From Forficula auricularia (lineage: Eukaryota > Arthropoda > Insecta > Dermaptera > Forficulidae): DNA of 64,000 bases. The notes beneath the pieces were generated by a model that was given only the letters and a program-made list of their open reading frames with translations, was not told the DNA's origin and made no database searches. Below, piece by piece: positions 38,401 through 48,450 of this stretch (the stretch's first letter is position 1; each line of letters begins with the position of its first letter). The translations under genes were made by a program, and so were the position numbers. The stretch is taken from assembly GCA_024734495.1 (NCBI GenBank), contig JALMQS010000225.1:15274591-15338590 (forward strand), in the 5' to 3' direction.

Positions 38401-41400
38401 ACACTTCCGTTTACCCAATCATTGACTAAGATAATCGATCATCTTTTACCATGGGAATTAAGGTAATTGTAATTTGTTTACCAAGGTGAGAAAATCAGTG
38501 TTTTAATTATTTAAAAAATAATCAAATCAAATATCTCTCCACAATATTTTTTATCTTACACTAATTAAAAAATAAATTATTGAATAAAAATAAAAATATG
38601 TAGACAGAGAAAAGGAAAATATGTTCACTATTTTTCTTATTAGAGACTTTAATCTAGTTGCTGTTAACTGAAAGCTTCCGAAAACTATAGTTTCAATTTT
38701 ATTTATTTATATATGTATATTATAGACAAAAGAATCAGCCAGGGCTCGAACCTGGCACCCTCACATGTTCGGCTGGTTGCTGTTAAAGGCCGAGGCTCTT
38801 ACCCATTAAACCATTGATCTTTGAGTTCACCACTAATAAAATCTTTTCTTTATTTTCTAATTGAATTGAATTTATAATTGTCATTAGACGGGCTCTCGTT
38901 GTGATTACGCCCCAGTGCATAGAAAAAAATATGTTCGAACTTAGAGTGACGTGGTCAATTGGGAGGTGTTTAAATATTAATTAATTTATTTATTAAAATG
39001 CATTTTTATTTTATTTATTATTTATACAAAATGCTCCTTCATATCGTATTTAGTTTATATAACAAAAATACAAATAAATACAAAAAATTATATCATAAAA
39101 AATTTAACAAAAAATAAAATCACGATAGGCGTCTTCGAGTATATACAGAATAAATAGTTAAATTTAAAATCACTCTCATATCAATCGGCAACTGTTTGGG
39201 GCATCATTAAATGGGGAATAAAAAGTATTCACATATTCTTATGGGTATAAATATTTTTGTTTCTCTTTAACTAGCGTCTCTAACAGATGCTGATTCTGAA
39301 TATTACAGGCGATTGAGATGCTATCTATTCTGACATGTGACTAGAAAAGGAGAACAAGGATACTTGTCCATGGGTTACTATATTAAATGCTAATAGCTTC
39401 TGTGTAATCATAATGTTCTAGATTCTTAAGGGATATAGCTTTTCGTATCTAGTGACTAGATAGAAGGTTTACACTACTAAATCCCCCTTTAATTGCAAAG
39501 AGATACAAACAGTAGGTACGACAAGGAACATGGGGATAAATAAATATGTCTCGGAAAATAGTATTTTAGGCTGGCATTTGTTTTAGAACTAGCTATACTA
39601 CAACTCCCGAGATTAAAGTGTTTCTGGTGTTTACAACATGGCAAGGCCGTTAACACGGTGTAAATAACGGCCTTGATTGATTAGTCTCTATCCCTACCCT
39701 TTTCTAAATTACTATCCAGAGCCAAAAATCAATTCGATTCACGTTTAAATTGAATCTCATAAACAGTTTTACCTTTACGTTAACCATCCTGTTTTTTATT
39801 ATGATTCACAGGTTAGGCATATTCATCAAAGAAACTTACTCTGAATCCATTAATAAAAGTTTTTACAATGCATTTTCATCTTCTATTTGGTTGATAATTA
39901 TATTTCTGATCATTTTAATCTCCATTTTACATAATACAATAATACTAGTCTATTATCCGCATAAACTGAATATTAAAAAATTCATTAGTATACTTCAAAG
40001 GGTGTTCGGTATATTTTGTCAACAAGGTTAGTACCTAAATTTATTTCATATGCTAAAGTAATGAAATTATTTTTTTTTCTGTTTTTAGGATTTCCAAGTA
40101 ATCAACGTTATGAAAATGCTTCATTGAGAATTTTATATTATGCGACATTTACATCAGCAGTGATTATTTATACAAGTTTCTCAGCAAAGATTATATCCAT
40201 ATTAAGTGTAAAAGAATTTAAATTGCCATTTGACAATTTGGAAAGTTTCTATCGATCCGACTATTCATTGATTATGAATAAAAATGGACAGCTCATTGAA
40301 TCATTCTCGGTAAATATTTTTTTTTACTAAAAGCTATTTTAGTTTTAATCCTGAAACTGACATTTACTAAAAACAACAACAACAGCAACAACAAAAATAT
40401 CAGTTCAATTACTATAATATTAGCAGATTAACTTACCCACAGGTTAGTCGTGAAGTTCAAGCAAGTTTCATCCATGTTTTCACTATGGGCTTTGCCTCCT
40501 GGCTTTTCAGGGTGAGAATTTCAGATCAAATATTATTTTTATTTTTTTTCGGAATTTTCCCAAAAATTTGGAAAATTAATGATATATTTATTATTACTGG
40601 GCGCTAAGATGGTTTCTAAAATTTATAAGGGAGATTCTACATTCCCCCAGAAATGTGGACTTCCTCTGGAAAAGTGTCTAGATCTTGGTCCTTGATTTTC
40701 CACCCGGAGTCGAATCGCACCCAGTAAGAAATTTCATAAGTTATATGAAAAAACTAATCTAGTTTGTCAGCTTGAGTGAAAACCTGTATGGGACTTACAT
40801 AATGCGTAATTCAGTTTTTAGAAAAGATAGTTGAAATTGTTAGATATTAGATATAAATAATTTAAAAAAATTTTCTTTTATTTTACTTTATCCATTGCGT
40901 CACATTTATGCCAAACTCACGTAAGTGCACCTACATTTTCTGATTTTTCACTAATGTCATTTTTCAATTCAATTTTTGGTAAACTTTCTAGACCAGAGAC
41001 ATGAATATGCTACAATGATTTAATGAATATCAAACTTAAGATCTACATATATTTACAAATACTAAGTAAATACTTACTGTTATATAGAACATTATAAAAT
41101 ATCATTTATCAAATCAAAATTTTTGGACATACGTAGTTTTGGCATAAGAGTAATTATATATAAGCTAATTACATTGAATTTTTTTAACATACCTACTCAT
41201 TGGTACAACCTGCTTTATTTTATAACACTTTTCCTCATAAGTGGCACTTTCTTGGTTGAATTAGTCAATTATATTAAAGTTTTACTTAAATATTTATAAA
41301 TAAAGTAAAAAGCGAAAGACCCTAAAATTAATAAAGTTTAGGGAAAGCGGTGTTGGTTTATAGTGAAACATATTAAACACCTAGAAAAGAAAAAAGATGG

Positions 41401-43090
41401 AAAAAAAGGGAATCAGAATTTCCCATTAATTTACTTCCTCTATTTATTCTGATTTTTATAAATGACTGAACTCAACCATTTCAGAATATCAATGCAAGCG
41501 TACCTAAAAGATTGTATGAAAATTTTATTAAATATCAAATGGACAAAATGCCATCATCGTATGGTGACGCATTTGAGCGATTGTGTGATCCTAAACAAAA
41601 AAAGCTGGCGTACATTGGAAGAGTGGAAATTTCAAAATTATACATGGAGTCACTCACTTGTAAAATTGTCATGATTCCAATTCAATTGAATATGAATAAC
41701 ATTGTGGGTGCAGCAATCAAAAAGAAGAGTGGATTTTTGAATTTTTTTCAGTTTTAGTAAGTAACAATTTTATTATCTCGAATTACAAGCAAAGTCCTCA
41801 TCGAATCGATCATAAAATGATGTTAGGATATATCCCTAAGGAAAATAAAAATGAAAACTTTCAAAATTCGGAACTCTGTCTTTGAAAAGTTTTGGAATTT
41901 CTTCTCTGTAAACGTTTGGTACTAGAAAAATGAAATTAGGCACTAAGATCAGTATATTAATACAATTATGTTTATAAAAGTTCCAATTGCAGATAGTATT
42001 AGACTTAAAATTTTATATGAAATCACAAGAGATTGTTATCTGAATGTTTTATGCTAAATCTGAGCTTCCATGGTGAACTTTTATTGCAAGAGATAATGGT
42101 TGTATTCACTCCCTCTGGATTGCAGCGAGTGGCAAATCCTGCCCGGCACTCAGGTTCATTTCTCGAGGGGTGTGAAAACAACCCTTCTGCCATGTATGTA
42201 ATAAAAATTATCGATGGCATTATATGACAAATTCTCGTGATTTTTTTAACAAACAGGCGTTTCCTATTTCAGCTCATTAGTTACAACCGTTAGGTTTTTT
42301 ACATTTTTCAAAGTGGAAGCCCAGAAGCTAGAAAGTCTAAAATATATTGTAACGATAGCCTGAATCCTAAAGACAAGGTTCTTTGGTGATTCAATAATTG
42401 ATCAATGTTGAAGATGAAACACCATTGATTTGTTAGAAGATGGTCTTCAATATGGAATCTAAGGCCAGATTCAAGTATCTAAGAGCGTGCATCTTAGGGG
42501 TAATATAATGATCTTAACTATAGATGATTGAACTACTGAAGATGTAAGCTGAAAGGGTGGTAATTATGGATTACACCTAATAGCTATCAAAAATCACTTT
42601 GGTTGTGTAAATATCTGGAAACTAACAAAATTAATTTCTGAAAAACGACAATTTGAGTTAGACAAATTAAAGATTTAGTTAATTTAATATAAAAGATGGA
42701 CTTAAGACTTTTATTATTATGTCAAATAAAGTTTACAAATAGAAGTTGAAATCTTTATACATTGAGTCAAATTAGAAAGTAAATTATTTTTATAAACATT
42801 TTTGTACCAGATATTATATATTTTAATGATTTTCTTTTTTCAGTACAATGATATATCGAAATGTTGGATTATATAATTATTTTCTATCGAAAACGAAATA
42901 TCAAATTAATTCTTCTGAAAGATTATATAAAAATTTTCAAATTCAGGATCTTCGATATGTATTTATATTCTACTTTATTGGAATTATAAGTGCCTTTATA
43001 ATTTTAATCATTGAAAATCTATTCGAATTAATCATTAAAAGAAAAGAAAAAATAAGTATTCCTATCTCAATCAATCATTACGAATTCTAA
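24277..43090 (+). CDS. Ir75-like: Ir75-like ionotropic receptor gene 2, nine exons, intact
   Basis: Predicted ligand-gated cation channel of the divergent IR family; by homology an odour-tuning subunit in antennal neurons. Exons: 24277-24448, 25156-25316, 30818-31111, 36053-36135, 38295-38462, 39812-40026, 40089-40309, 41485-41756, 42844-43090, giving 610 residues. Features by residue: signal peptide about 1-23; RRNNLQG near 195; S1 to about 293; M1 about 317-340; pore motif FCQQG about 361-365; M2 about 372-395; S2 to about 555; M3 about 567-592; basic tail to 610. All junctions are GT-AG and all phases fit. The 4.9-kb and 5.5-kb introns hold many repeats. S1 differs strongly from the usual glutamate-binding residues, as expected in tuning IRs. 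Which Ir75 member this is cannot be said without a tree. Confidence 0.93.
25156..25316 (+). CDS. IR gene 2 exon 2
   Basis: Acceptor AAATTAG|, donor GGG|GTAATT, phase 1 to 0. Reads EQKKILTAGKYFGRRISLSA and CSRQAYILLAPSLNTLSG, equal in position to exon 2 of genes 1 and 3. Sequence is poorly conserved; phase and spacing carry the call. Confidence 0.78.
26037..26241 (-). mobile_element. tRNA-derived SINE, copy 2
   Basis: Same family as 5787-5965. The B-box GGTTCGAATCC and the tRNA-like head are on the - strand, with the A-tail as T on +. Target duplications AAATCTTTT lie at 26028-26036 and 26242-26250. It lies in intron 2 of gene 2. Confidence 0.9.
26393..27270 (+). repeat. 900-bp dispersed repeat, copy B
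   Basis: Inverse of copy A at 15605-16475. The left end CAGGACTGTCCAACC is hAT-like. Two related blocks (26393-26620 and 26955-27150) repeat directly inside it, with a 300-bp link between them. It lies in intron 2 of gene 2. Confidence 0.75.
28272..28487. repeat. GC-rich minisatellite, three 72-bp units
   Basis: Units at 28272-28343, 28344-28415 and 28416-28487 are almost identical, made of CCCACCCC-like text on the + strand. Related C-rich sequence continues leftward to about 28200. It stands out sharply from the AT-rich surroundings. It lies in intron 2 of gene 2. Confidence 0.95.
28709..28861. repeat. Short-spaced palindrome, about 70-bp arms
   Basis: Arms containing TGGGTCACTTATTTCACATT are inverse complements around an AATTAATT centre near 28786. 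The match extends to AGATATTTTATT at the outer ends. Confidence 0.9.
29153..29457 (-). mobile_element. Non-autonomous Helitron
   Basis: Read on the - strand it begins TCTATATATATAAAATAG, ends CTAG, and has a GC hairpin (CCGGGCC-GAA-GGCCCGG) 8 bases before the end. It sits between host A and T, the Helitron insertion rule. It lies in intron 2 of gene 2. Confidence 0.8.
29455..29486. repeat. (GATA)n microsatellite
   Basis: Seven or eight GATA units directly next to the Helitron 5' end. Confidence 0.95.
29560..29700 (+). repeat. Probable LINE 3'-end-like repeat
   Basis: AAAATCGGTAGAGCCGTTTT followed by an AT repeat resembles the 3' region of insect interspersed repeats where AATCGGT...AGCCGTTT is common. 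Exact origin unknown. Confidence 0.4.
30012..30179. repeat. Palindrome with GATATCAGAG hairpin
   Basis: Arms of about 77 bp (30012-30090 and 30103-30179) are inverse complements with a 12-bp centre. The inner words ATATTTTTATATTGC and GATATCAG recur at 13076-13108 and 53488-53580. Confidence 0.9.
30272..30370. repeat. Insect repeat end, GGGGCCGTCCATAAATTACG type
   Basis: The words GGGGCCGTCCATAAATTACG and GTGACGTCATAAT are typical ends of a widespread insect DNA element. They are about 75 bp apart, so a deleted copy is likely. Confidence 0.5.
30818..31111 (+). CDS. IR gene 2 exon 3
   Basis: Acceptor TTTGCAG|, donor GAG|GTGAGT, phase 0 to 0. Reads IPLNLIDENIWIIVSSSLST and ends YQRRNNLQGYTLATPDFE, with the family motif RR-N-N-L-Q-G. 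Confidence 0.9.
32129..32317. mobile_element. MITE flanked by TTAA
   Basis: Ends TGCGCGCCGCATTTTGAACC and the inverse of the right end AGCACGACGCAAATTGAGCC are similar over 25 bp or more. TTAA lies on both sides (32125-32128, 32318-32321), as in piggyBac-type insertions. The interior is GC-rich with CACGTGGGCTGTG-like words. It lies in intron 3 of gene 2. Confidence 0.65.
32851..33672. repeat. Tandem duplication, two 411-bp units
   Basis: Copies 32851-33261 and 33262-33672 look identical on reading, including a run of 12 G (near 32892 and 33303). The junction lies at CCAATGGATTTT. The duplicated text itself belongs to the dispersed repeat also found at 10955. Confidence 0.92.
33776..33880. 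repeat. Dispersed repeat shared with 20309-20415
   Basis: Same orientation and word order as the other copy, followed here by an (AAT)n stretch. Confidence 0.6.
35088..35352. mobile_element. hAT MITE with CATGCGCGGATCCAG ends
   Basis: Left CATGCGCGGATCCAG and inverse right CAGGCGCGGATCCAG differ at one base. Perfect 8-bp target duplications ATGTTGAC lie at 35080-35087 and 35353-35360. The interior has several G and C runs. It is nested in the Helitron candidate. Confidence 0.9.
35371..35727. repeat. Tandem array, three units of about 120 bp
   Basis: Units start near 35371, 35491 and 35612 with A-ATCGATTCT and each contain GAAGACATGGAGGAATC or a variant. The first unit has GACGTTTCGGTTTTTATTGG, like the 3' half of the hammerhead motifs on the - strand. 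Later units have lost it. Confidence 0.85.
36053..36135 (+). CDS. IR gene 2 exon 4
   Basis: Acceptor GATTTCAG|, donor TTTAA|GTATGA, phase 0 to 2. Reads GYSKRNQVTAVNLYVKIWHD then MSENLNFK, the counterpart of gene 1 exon 4. Confidence 0.85.
36781..36855 (-). mobile_element. hAT-like terminal fragment
   Basis: CCAGTGGCGTGCGGCCAATT on the + strand at 36781 is a CAGTGGCGTG type terminus with GC-rich sequence after it. The other end is not seen. Confidence 0.4.
38295..38462 (+). CDS. IR gene 2 exon 5: S1 segment
   Basis: Acceptor TTTTTCAG|, donor TTAAG|GTAATT, phase 2 to 2. Reads SFDNRLELLLTNCEIFLMTL then PFTQSLTKIIDHLLPWEL. The usual D-R pair of the S1 loop is not present. Confidence 0.88.
38725..38815 (-). 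repeat. tRNA-like sequence, probably a SINE head
   Basis: On the - strand: TGGTTTAATGGGTAAGAGCC (D-arm/A-box like), then a T-arm CCAGG-TTCGAGC-CCTGG with a B-box, then TTTT. No proper acceptor stem is found, so a functional tRNA is unlikely. Confidence 0.6.
39812..40026 (+). CDS. IR gene 2 exon 6: M1 and pore
   Basis: Acceptor ATTCACAG|, donor CAAG|GTTAGT, phase 2 to 1. Reads LGIFIKETYSESINKSF, M1 SIWLIIIFLIILISILHNTI, and the pore motif VFGIFCQQG. Confidence 0.92.
40089..40309 (+). CDS. IR gene 2 exon 7: M2 and start of S2
   Basis: Acceptor TTTTTAG|, donor TCTCG|GTAAAT, phase 1 to 0, after a 62-bp intron. Reads FPSNQRYENASLRI, then M2 LYYATFTSAVIIYTSFSAKI, then KEFKLPFDNLESFYRSDYSL. Confidence 0.92.
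41485..41756 (+). CDS. IR gene 2 exon 8: S2 domain
   Basis: Acceptor ATTTCAG|, donor TTTTA|GTAAGT, phase 0 to 2. Reads NINASVPKRLYENFIKYQMD, FERLCDPKQKKLAYIGRVEI and ends KKKSGFLNFFQF. Confidence 0.9.
42033..42230. other. Unassigned GC-richer island in intron 8 of gene 2
   Basis: Open on both strands for over 60 codons and richer in G and C than the intron around it (for example TGCAGCGAGTGGCAAATCCT). It is probably a repeat fragment. I cannot name it. Confidence 0.3.
42844..43090 (+). CDS. IR gene 2 exon 9: M3 and C terminus
   Basis: Acceptor TTTTTTCAG|, phase 2 start. Reads YTMIYRNVGLYNYFLSKTKY, then M3 YVFIFYFIGIISAFIILIIE, then a Lys/Arg-rich tail ending NHYEF. Stop TAA at 43088-43090. 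Confidence 0.92.
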
Positions 43091-43193
43091 ATTAATCCAT
43101 AGTATCCAAAAATGTGTTTTATTAGAGATTAATTTTTCGTTATTAAATTTACATATAATTAATTTTAATTATTATGTACAAGGACAAACTTCT

Positions 43194-43199
43194 AATAAA
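43194..43199 (+). promoter_or_regulatory. Polyadenylation signal AATAAA for IR gene 2
   Basis: First AATAAA after the stop codon, about 100 bases downstream, a usual 3' UTR length. Position and motif are the only evidence. Confidence 0.5.
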
Positions 43200-43431
43200 T
43201 TCTTTTACAGCTACATACTCAGTTTCATTTTCTTTATGTCCTTTATATGTAAGTAAACAATAGATCACATATTTTATATGTAACTTAGTTATTAATATAG
43301 ATTATAAAATGTTGTATTAATATAGAAAAAGCTTTGATATTAAAATTTAGTCGTATCAGATTTCTACATCTTTATTTCTTGATTCAAATTAATTAGGAAA
43401 AAAAATTAAATTTTTTGTCAGTGTATTCATA

Positions 43432-43526
43432 TCAAAGGGAGTTCGTCCGAGAAGATAGACCACCAACAGCCCTATAAGCAATTTGGGCACTTGCTCGATT
43501 TCCAAAAGTGCGAGAACCTTTTTTGC
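43432..43526 (-). CDS. Possible 3'-terminal exon of an unknown gene
   Basis: On the - strand a good acceptor (TTTGATTTCAG) is followed by an open frame reading KKGSRTFGNRASAQIAYRAV then GGLSSRTNSL and a TGA. Composition is less AT-biased than the surroundings and looks protein-coding. It converges on IR gene 2. No upstream exon could be found, and I do not recognise the protein. It may also be a decayed gene or chance. Confidence 0.4.
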
Positions 43527-44161
43527 CTGAAATCAAATATAGTATATCTAATAAGTCCCTTCGTTCTTAAAAATTAGACCTTTAGTGATCTTTGAATTTG
43601 GAAAAATCTTTTTTTTTTCAAGATCTAAAAAACTTCACTTCTTTTTCTATGTTATTATTATTGATCAGCTTTTCTTACTATACTGACAATGCTATATTCT
43701 CTTTATGAGTTTAGTTGCATTTCTATAGAAGATAGATTTTTGTGTTAAAGTTCTCAATATCTCAAATTAGGCTCTTTCAAATTATTCCATTGGAATGTAT
43801 GTACAAATGTAAGTTAGGGTGGTCCTTATTTTGGGTATTTTCGAATTTTTACGATGACAGAGGTCTGTTTCGAAATAAATAAATAAAAAAATTATCCCCA
43901 AAGTTACAAATCTCTATCTCAATTTTAACCGGTGCCGCACAGCAATGCAATTTTCCCATCTATATAACATATGGTTTTTGGCATTAAATGATCAATTTTT
44001 TATTCCGTCAATGGTCCAAAAAATTTGAAGGTATGTAAACTTTATCCCATTAATACTATCTAACCTTCAGAATTATTAAAGATTTTTAGCTAATATTGTT
44101 TTAGAGTCTATAACTTACTAACGCGAAGATATAGCAGTATTTTATCTAGCTGTAACTCCAA

Positions 44162-44612
44162 ATAACGATGATTCGTGACATGAAACTCGATTCTGTTGCA
44201 GCATAAAGAAATTTTTCATTTCACCTACTCTTAGAGCTTTCAGATCTTTTGTTGCTAAAAAGTTGATGAAAATTATTTTTGCAGGAGAGGAAGTACAGTC
44301 CTGTTTGGTCCTAGGTGCCGGAAACAAATTTAAAATTTTTTCAAAATATAATATTATTACCCCTTATTTCGATGTTCAAACTACCCCTACGCAATAAGGG
44401 CATCATCGCCAGTTCAAAATAAGTCAAATTGAAAAGATATATTCAATGGTAAATTGAGAAATTAGAGTAAGAAAAATTGTTGAAAAAACAAATGAAATCG
44501 TAACATGAAACTCGATTCTGTTGCAACTTGAAGAAATTTTTCCTATTTGTTCCTAGGTTCCGGATACAAATGTAAAAAAATTTTAAGTTAATAATATTAT
44601 TTACTCTTATTT
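44162..44612. repeat. Degenerate direct repeat
   Basis: About 44162-44362 and 44499-44612 share ACATGAAACTCGATTCTGTT, GTCCTAGGT or TTCCTAGGT with CCGGA, and CTTATTTCGATG in order. The second copy lacks a middle piece. Origin unknown. Confidence 0.6.
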
Positions 44613-45519
44613 CGATGCATTCTCGTTAGGATAACCCATAATCTTTGATTAGTTCGTATAAAATTATCAACTCTGCTACTCTCGCCAAGTAAGCATTTTA
44701 ATTTATCAAGTTAGATTGAAATAGAGCCCACAGTGTTGTCTAACCTTAAGGGGTGTGTACTTCCTCCTGGATTAATTTACGTGAAAAAGTCGTTTAAATA
44801 GTATTATATGATTTTTATGTATTTTCGGCTATTGGAACCGAAAATGAATTTATTTTTTGACTAAAATGTATCTTATTAAACGATCAAACATTGTATAAGT
44901 AAGTATGTATTTGTATAAATATTCGGCTTGATTGATTTTTATGAAACCAACTTTATTAATCAGTTTTAAGAACAAAGAAACATTAAAAATCAAATCAAAA
45001 CAATTGGGTGGTTGATAAACATTACTTAATTAAAAATAATATTGGTAAGAAAAACATTTTGGCTCTGTTTATAAATTTAAATTCAAGGACGATTTCTTTT
45101 TGCAGTCAGGATTTTAAATAAAAGTTTATTTATTTTATACCAACTTTTCGACATGCTCATCAGGGCATCGCTATATTTTGTTTATTGGGCCTCGAAAGTT
45201 CACCACACAAACTTCACACTTTCAGCTTCAGAACAAACAAATTAAGTTTTAATATTAATATATCGCTTTTAACTAAAGCAAAAATTACCCAACAAAGCTT
45301 AATCAGCCTGGTACTTAACATTAAAATGATAACATTTTAATAGGGTTAAACTTGGACTTTTGAGTGAACAATAGAAAAGTTATTTATTAATTTAAAACTT
45401 GCGAAAAAAGTGAAAATTTTTTCAAAACTCTGTGTACTCTCTTCAAATTTAGGTAAAGTCAGAATTTTTTTGTCAGCAAACAGTTTGTTGAAATGTGACA
45501 CACAAGTTAGTGTGTAATA

Positions 45520-46617
45520 TTAGGTTGATGCATAATTATGGAAAGTTTTTTAAAAATATTTTTATTCAGCAAAAACAATAATAAAATTTAACAAAAACAT
45601 GTTTAAATGATTATTCGTGAACGTATTCACCATCTACTTCAATAACTGCTTCCCATTTGCTTGGCAGTCGGTCGATTCCACCGGCGAAGTAGTCACGATT
45701 CTTGGAGGCAATCCACGCTTTGACATCGGCCACCAAGTATTCCAAATCGTGGTAGATCTTAGTCTTTTGTCAGTTTTTCAAAGAGCTGTTGATGTGATTT
45801 CGGAATTCCTTTGGGCGAAACACTTGGCGATACGCAAACTTTTTTCGTTTGATGTTTTTGAAGAAAAGCCAAATCATCCCCAGTGACAAGATCAAACCTT
45901 CAAAACCAGGGTGCATAGACACCTACGTCTACACCCTCTCACTTAATCAACTTTCCCTTCTCTTCGGTAATGCAAGGGTCTTTCGAGATCCATAGGGGCT
46001 ACATCTTTACTGGTGCACCCCTTCTTGCATTCGATTGCATTAAAAAAAAAAAAAAGATTCTTCAAAAATGGAGTTTGTTGGTTTCGTTGCAACAAATCGG
46101 TAAAAATTCAAACGCGATCAGCCTTGTTGTTGTTGGAGAGTTCGTGGGGGACCCATCCAGCCAATTTCCATACCTTACCAAGCTTTTTAAGGCGTCGAAC
46201 GATCGTTGATTGGTCGACATTGAAGTCTGTAGCCAGCATTCGTGTTGTAAGGCTTTCATCCTCTTCCACGGCTGTCAGAAGTGCCTGATCATCAAAATCC
46301 GATGGCCGACCTCTTCTTTCTTTATCCTCCAAACTAGTGTCACTTGATTTGAAACGGGAAAACCACTTCCGTACTGCACTATCAGTAATTGTTCCTTCGC
46401 CAAAAAGTTTGTTGAGATCGCGAAATGACGTGCTGCCTTCCATCATTTCTCGTAGTGGTAGAGCATAATATGACGAATATGAATATGGTTTTCGACACGC
46501 ATTTTTATTAACTATAAATAGAGAAGATTGTTTTTATAAAAAAAATAAACAAAACGCCATTTTTGGTTAAAGAAAAACGCACCAATACAAACGTTCCATA
46601 ATTATGCATCAACCTAA
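45520..46617 (-). mobile_element. mariner transposon with intact ends
   Basis: Terminal inverted repeats start TTAGGTTGATGCATAATTAT and match over about 29 bp with one mismatch. The element is flanked by TA on both sides (45518-45519, 46618-46619), the mariner target duplication. At 1098 bp it is shorter than the usual 1.3 kb, so part of the middle is missing or replaced. Confidence 0.95.
45611..46502 (-). pseudogene. mariner transposase, inactivated
   Basis: DDE transposase that would cut and paste the element. The start reads MRVENHIHIRHIMLYHYEK and meets a TGA, then a frame change gives the helix-turn-helix part (FRDLNKLFGEGTITDSAVRK; STIVRRLKKLGKVWKLAGWV). The open part ends near 46108. 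The C terminus (KWEAVIEVDGEYVHE, stop at 45611) is readable in another frame. Catalytic aspartates lie in the damaged middle and were not found. Confidence 0.92.
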
Positions 46618-47817
46618 TACAATTTTGGGAGACAAATTTCAGCTCATTATTTACAAGGGTTCACTTATAATGATTAGAACCTAATCAGTTCTTTGCTTTA
46701 CGAATATAAACATTTTTGCAAAAGAACGTACATTCTACTACCTTCATTCTTAAACTTAGATTGCCGAGAGTAACGGATAAGATTTCCTAACAATTCCAGA
46801 CTTTTCAAACACCGTGGATATTAATAAAACAAAAGAAGCAAAAATAGAAACATTCAGTGAAACTTTTTTAAAATAATTAAAGTTTAAAAGCTGGAGTTGC
46901 CATTACTCTTGTATAAAAAAAATCAATCTCCAGAAGCTGGGAGTATTTTTTTTTATATATATACATATTTGTTGAAATGAAAAACTTTTAACTTCTTAAC
47001 TTGTTTAAATCTTTGCTTTTTGATCATTACCTGTCATGCGCTAAGATATTCAATTTAAGATTAGAAAAAACTTAGGTATAACTTTTCTTCTTTTTCATAG
47101 CTTATAACTTATAAGAATGAATAGTTTTAGTGTGTTATCATCGCGTCGTTAAGAAGTGCGATTTCTTATTAAGATATTTTTAATGGAAGTGATATTATAT
47201 TTTATGATAAACAATAGTTAGCGACACTTCATTCACAAAAAAAGAACTATTGAAAATAATTATTTTTATTTATTGTATTTTTTAGATGATCCTTCAAATA
47301 ATACCTATATCATTATTAAAACGCCTATATCACCATTAGTTTATTTTTTATCATAGACAATTGGTGGATCCACTTTTCGATAACTTTACTGATTTTATTT
47401 TAAAAACTACACTCCACACTACCCTGGCAAGTAATTTTTTAGCCACAATTCAAAATCCACTATCACCACTATTTATTAAAATTTATATTTTTATGAAAAT
47501 ATAAATTTTAATATTTTTTATTATTTTTTGAGAATGAGTAATTAATATATTTTCTGACATTGATTGAACTGGTACAAGACCACAGCCCAACCGTGACGCA
47601 TGACAGCCCAATCTCATTTACTGCCCAGGAAAATAAAAATGTACATGAGCGCCAAAATTCAAATATAAGATATTATATTTTAAAAAGAACCGTGTTTGGT
47701 GGCCCTATTTTATTTAAATTGAATTGGCTAAGGGGCCAGTAAGGGGAAAATAAAAAGTTGAAATAAAAGTCAACTTCTATTTGTTACTTTATTTTGGGCA
47801 GACGTAATCGATATTTT

Positions 47818-47860
47818 TACAACGTTTCGAGCGCTATACCGCTGCTCTTCATCAGTGCAC
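47818..47860 (-). ncRNA. Hammerhead-like motif of the Penelope element
   Basis: On the - strand: CUGAUGA at 47855-47849, one A, GAGC with GCUC as stem II, GAAAC, palindrome ACGU, then U. Stem I cannot be formed well here, so this copy may be inactive. Hammerheads in Penelope pseudo-LTRs are published knowledge. Confidence 0.55.
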
Positions 47861-48169
47861 GTCAACTGAAAAAGATCATTGCATGTTTTAATTTTTTGTT
47901 TTAACATTTATAATAAATTTTTAAAGGGTGGAAATGAGGATTATATACTACTCACCCAAGTCACAAAAACACGTAAAATCTATTTCCAGCAGACGTTTTA
48001 CATTAAGAATCATTACACTGGTAAAACAAGTTATTCCAACAGAACAATCTCAAATACTGTCTTTCGACCTGCCTTCATTATACATACACAGAAGCAAAGT
48101 TCCCACTCCACTCAAGATCAACGCACTCCAGGCTATTTATAAATACACATATCACACAAAAGATCGATA

Positions 48170-48440
48170 ATTGATACAAAATTTAAATAATTAAAGTTAG
48201 TCAATTGATATAAAAAATCCATATTTACAATTAAAAGTAGGTCATTTGGTATAAATTTTATATACATAATTAAAAGCCAGCCAAACGATATAAAACATAT
48301 ATACATAATTAAAGTTAGTCAATAAAATAAATAATAAATAAACAAAACAAATAAATAAATAAAATCCACACATACAATTAAAAGCAAGGTCATTTGATAT
48401 AAAATTTATATAAATAATTAAAAGTTTGTCAATATTTACA
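48170..48440. repeat. Degenerate 45-50 bp tandem repeats in the Penelope 3' region
   Basis: Five or so units built on ATAATTAAAAG, GTCAATTGATATAAAA and TATATACATA follow the stop of the endonuclease frame. Confidence 0.7.
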
Positions 48441-48450
48441 TATTTCAAAA

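Noticed and set aside
38725..38815. Possible tRNA gene on the - strand
   Set aside because: T-arm and D-arm are plausible, but I cannot form an acceptor stem or place an anticodon loop with confidence.
45137..45168. CUGAUGAG...CGAAAA on the - strand as a hammerhead
   Set aside because: Only three bases are left for stem II and stem III is not palindromic; the match to the core is probably chance or a very decayed copy.
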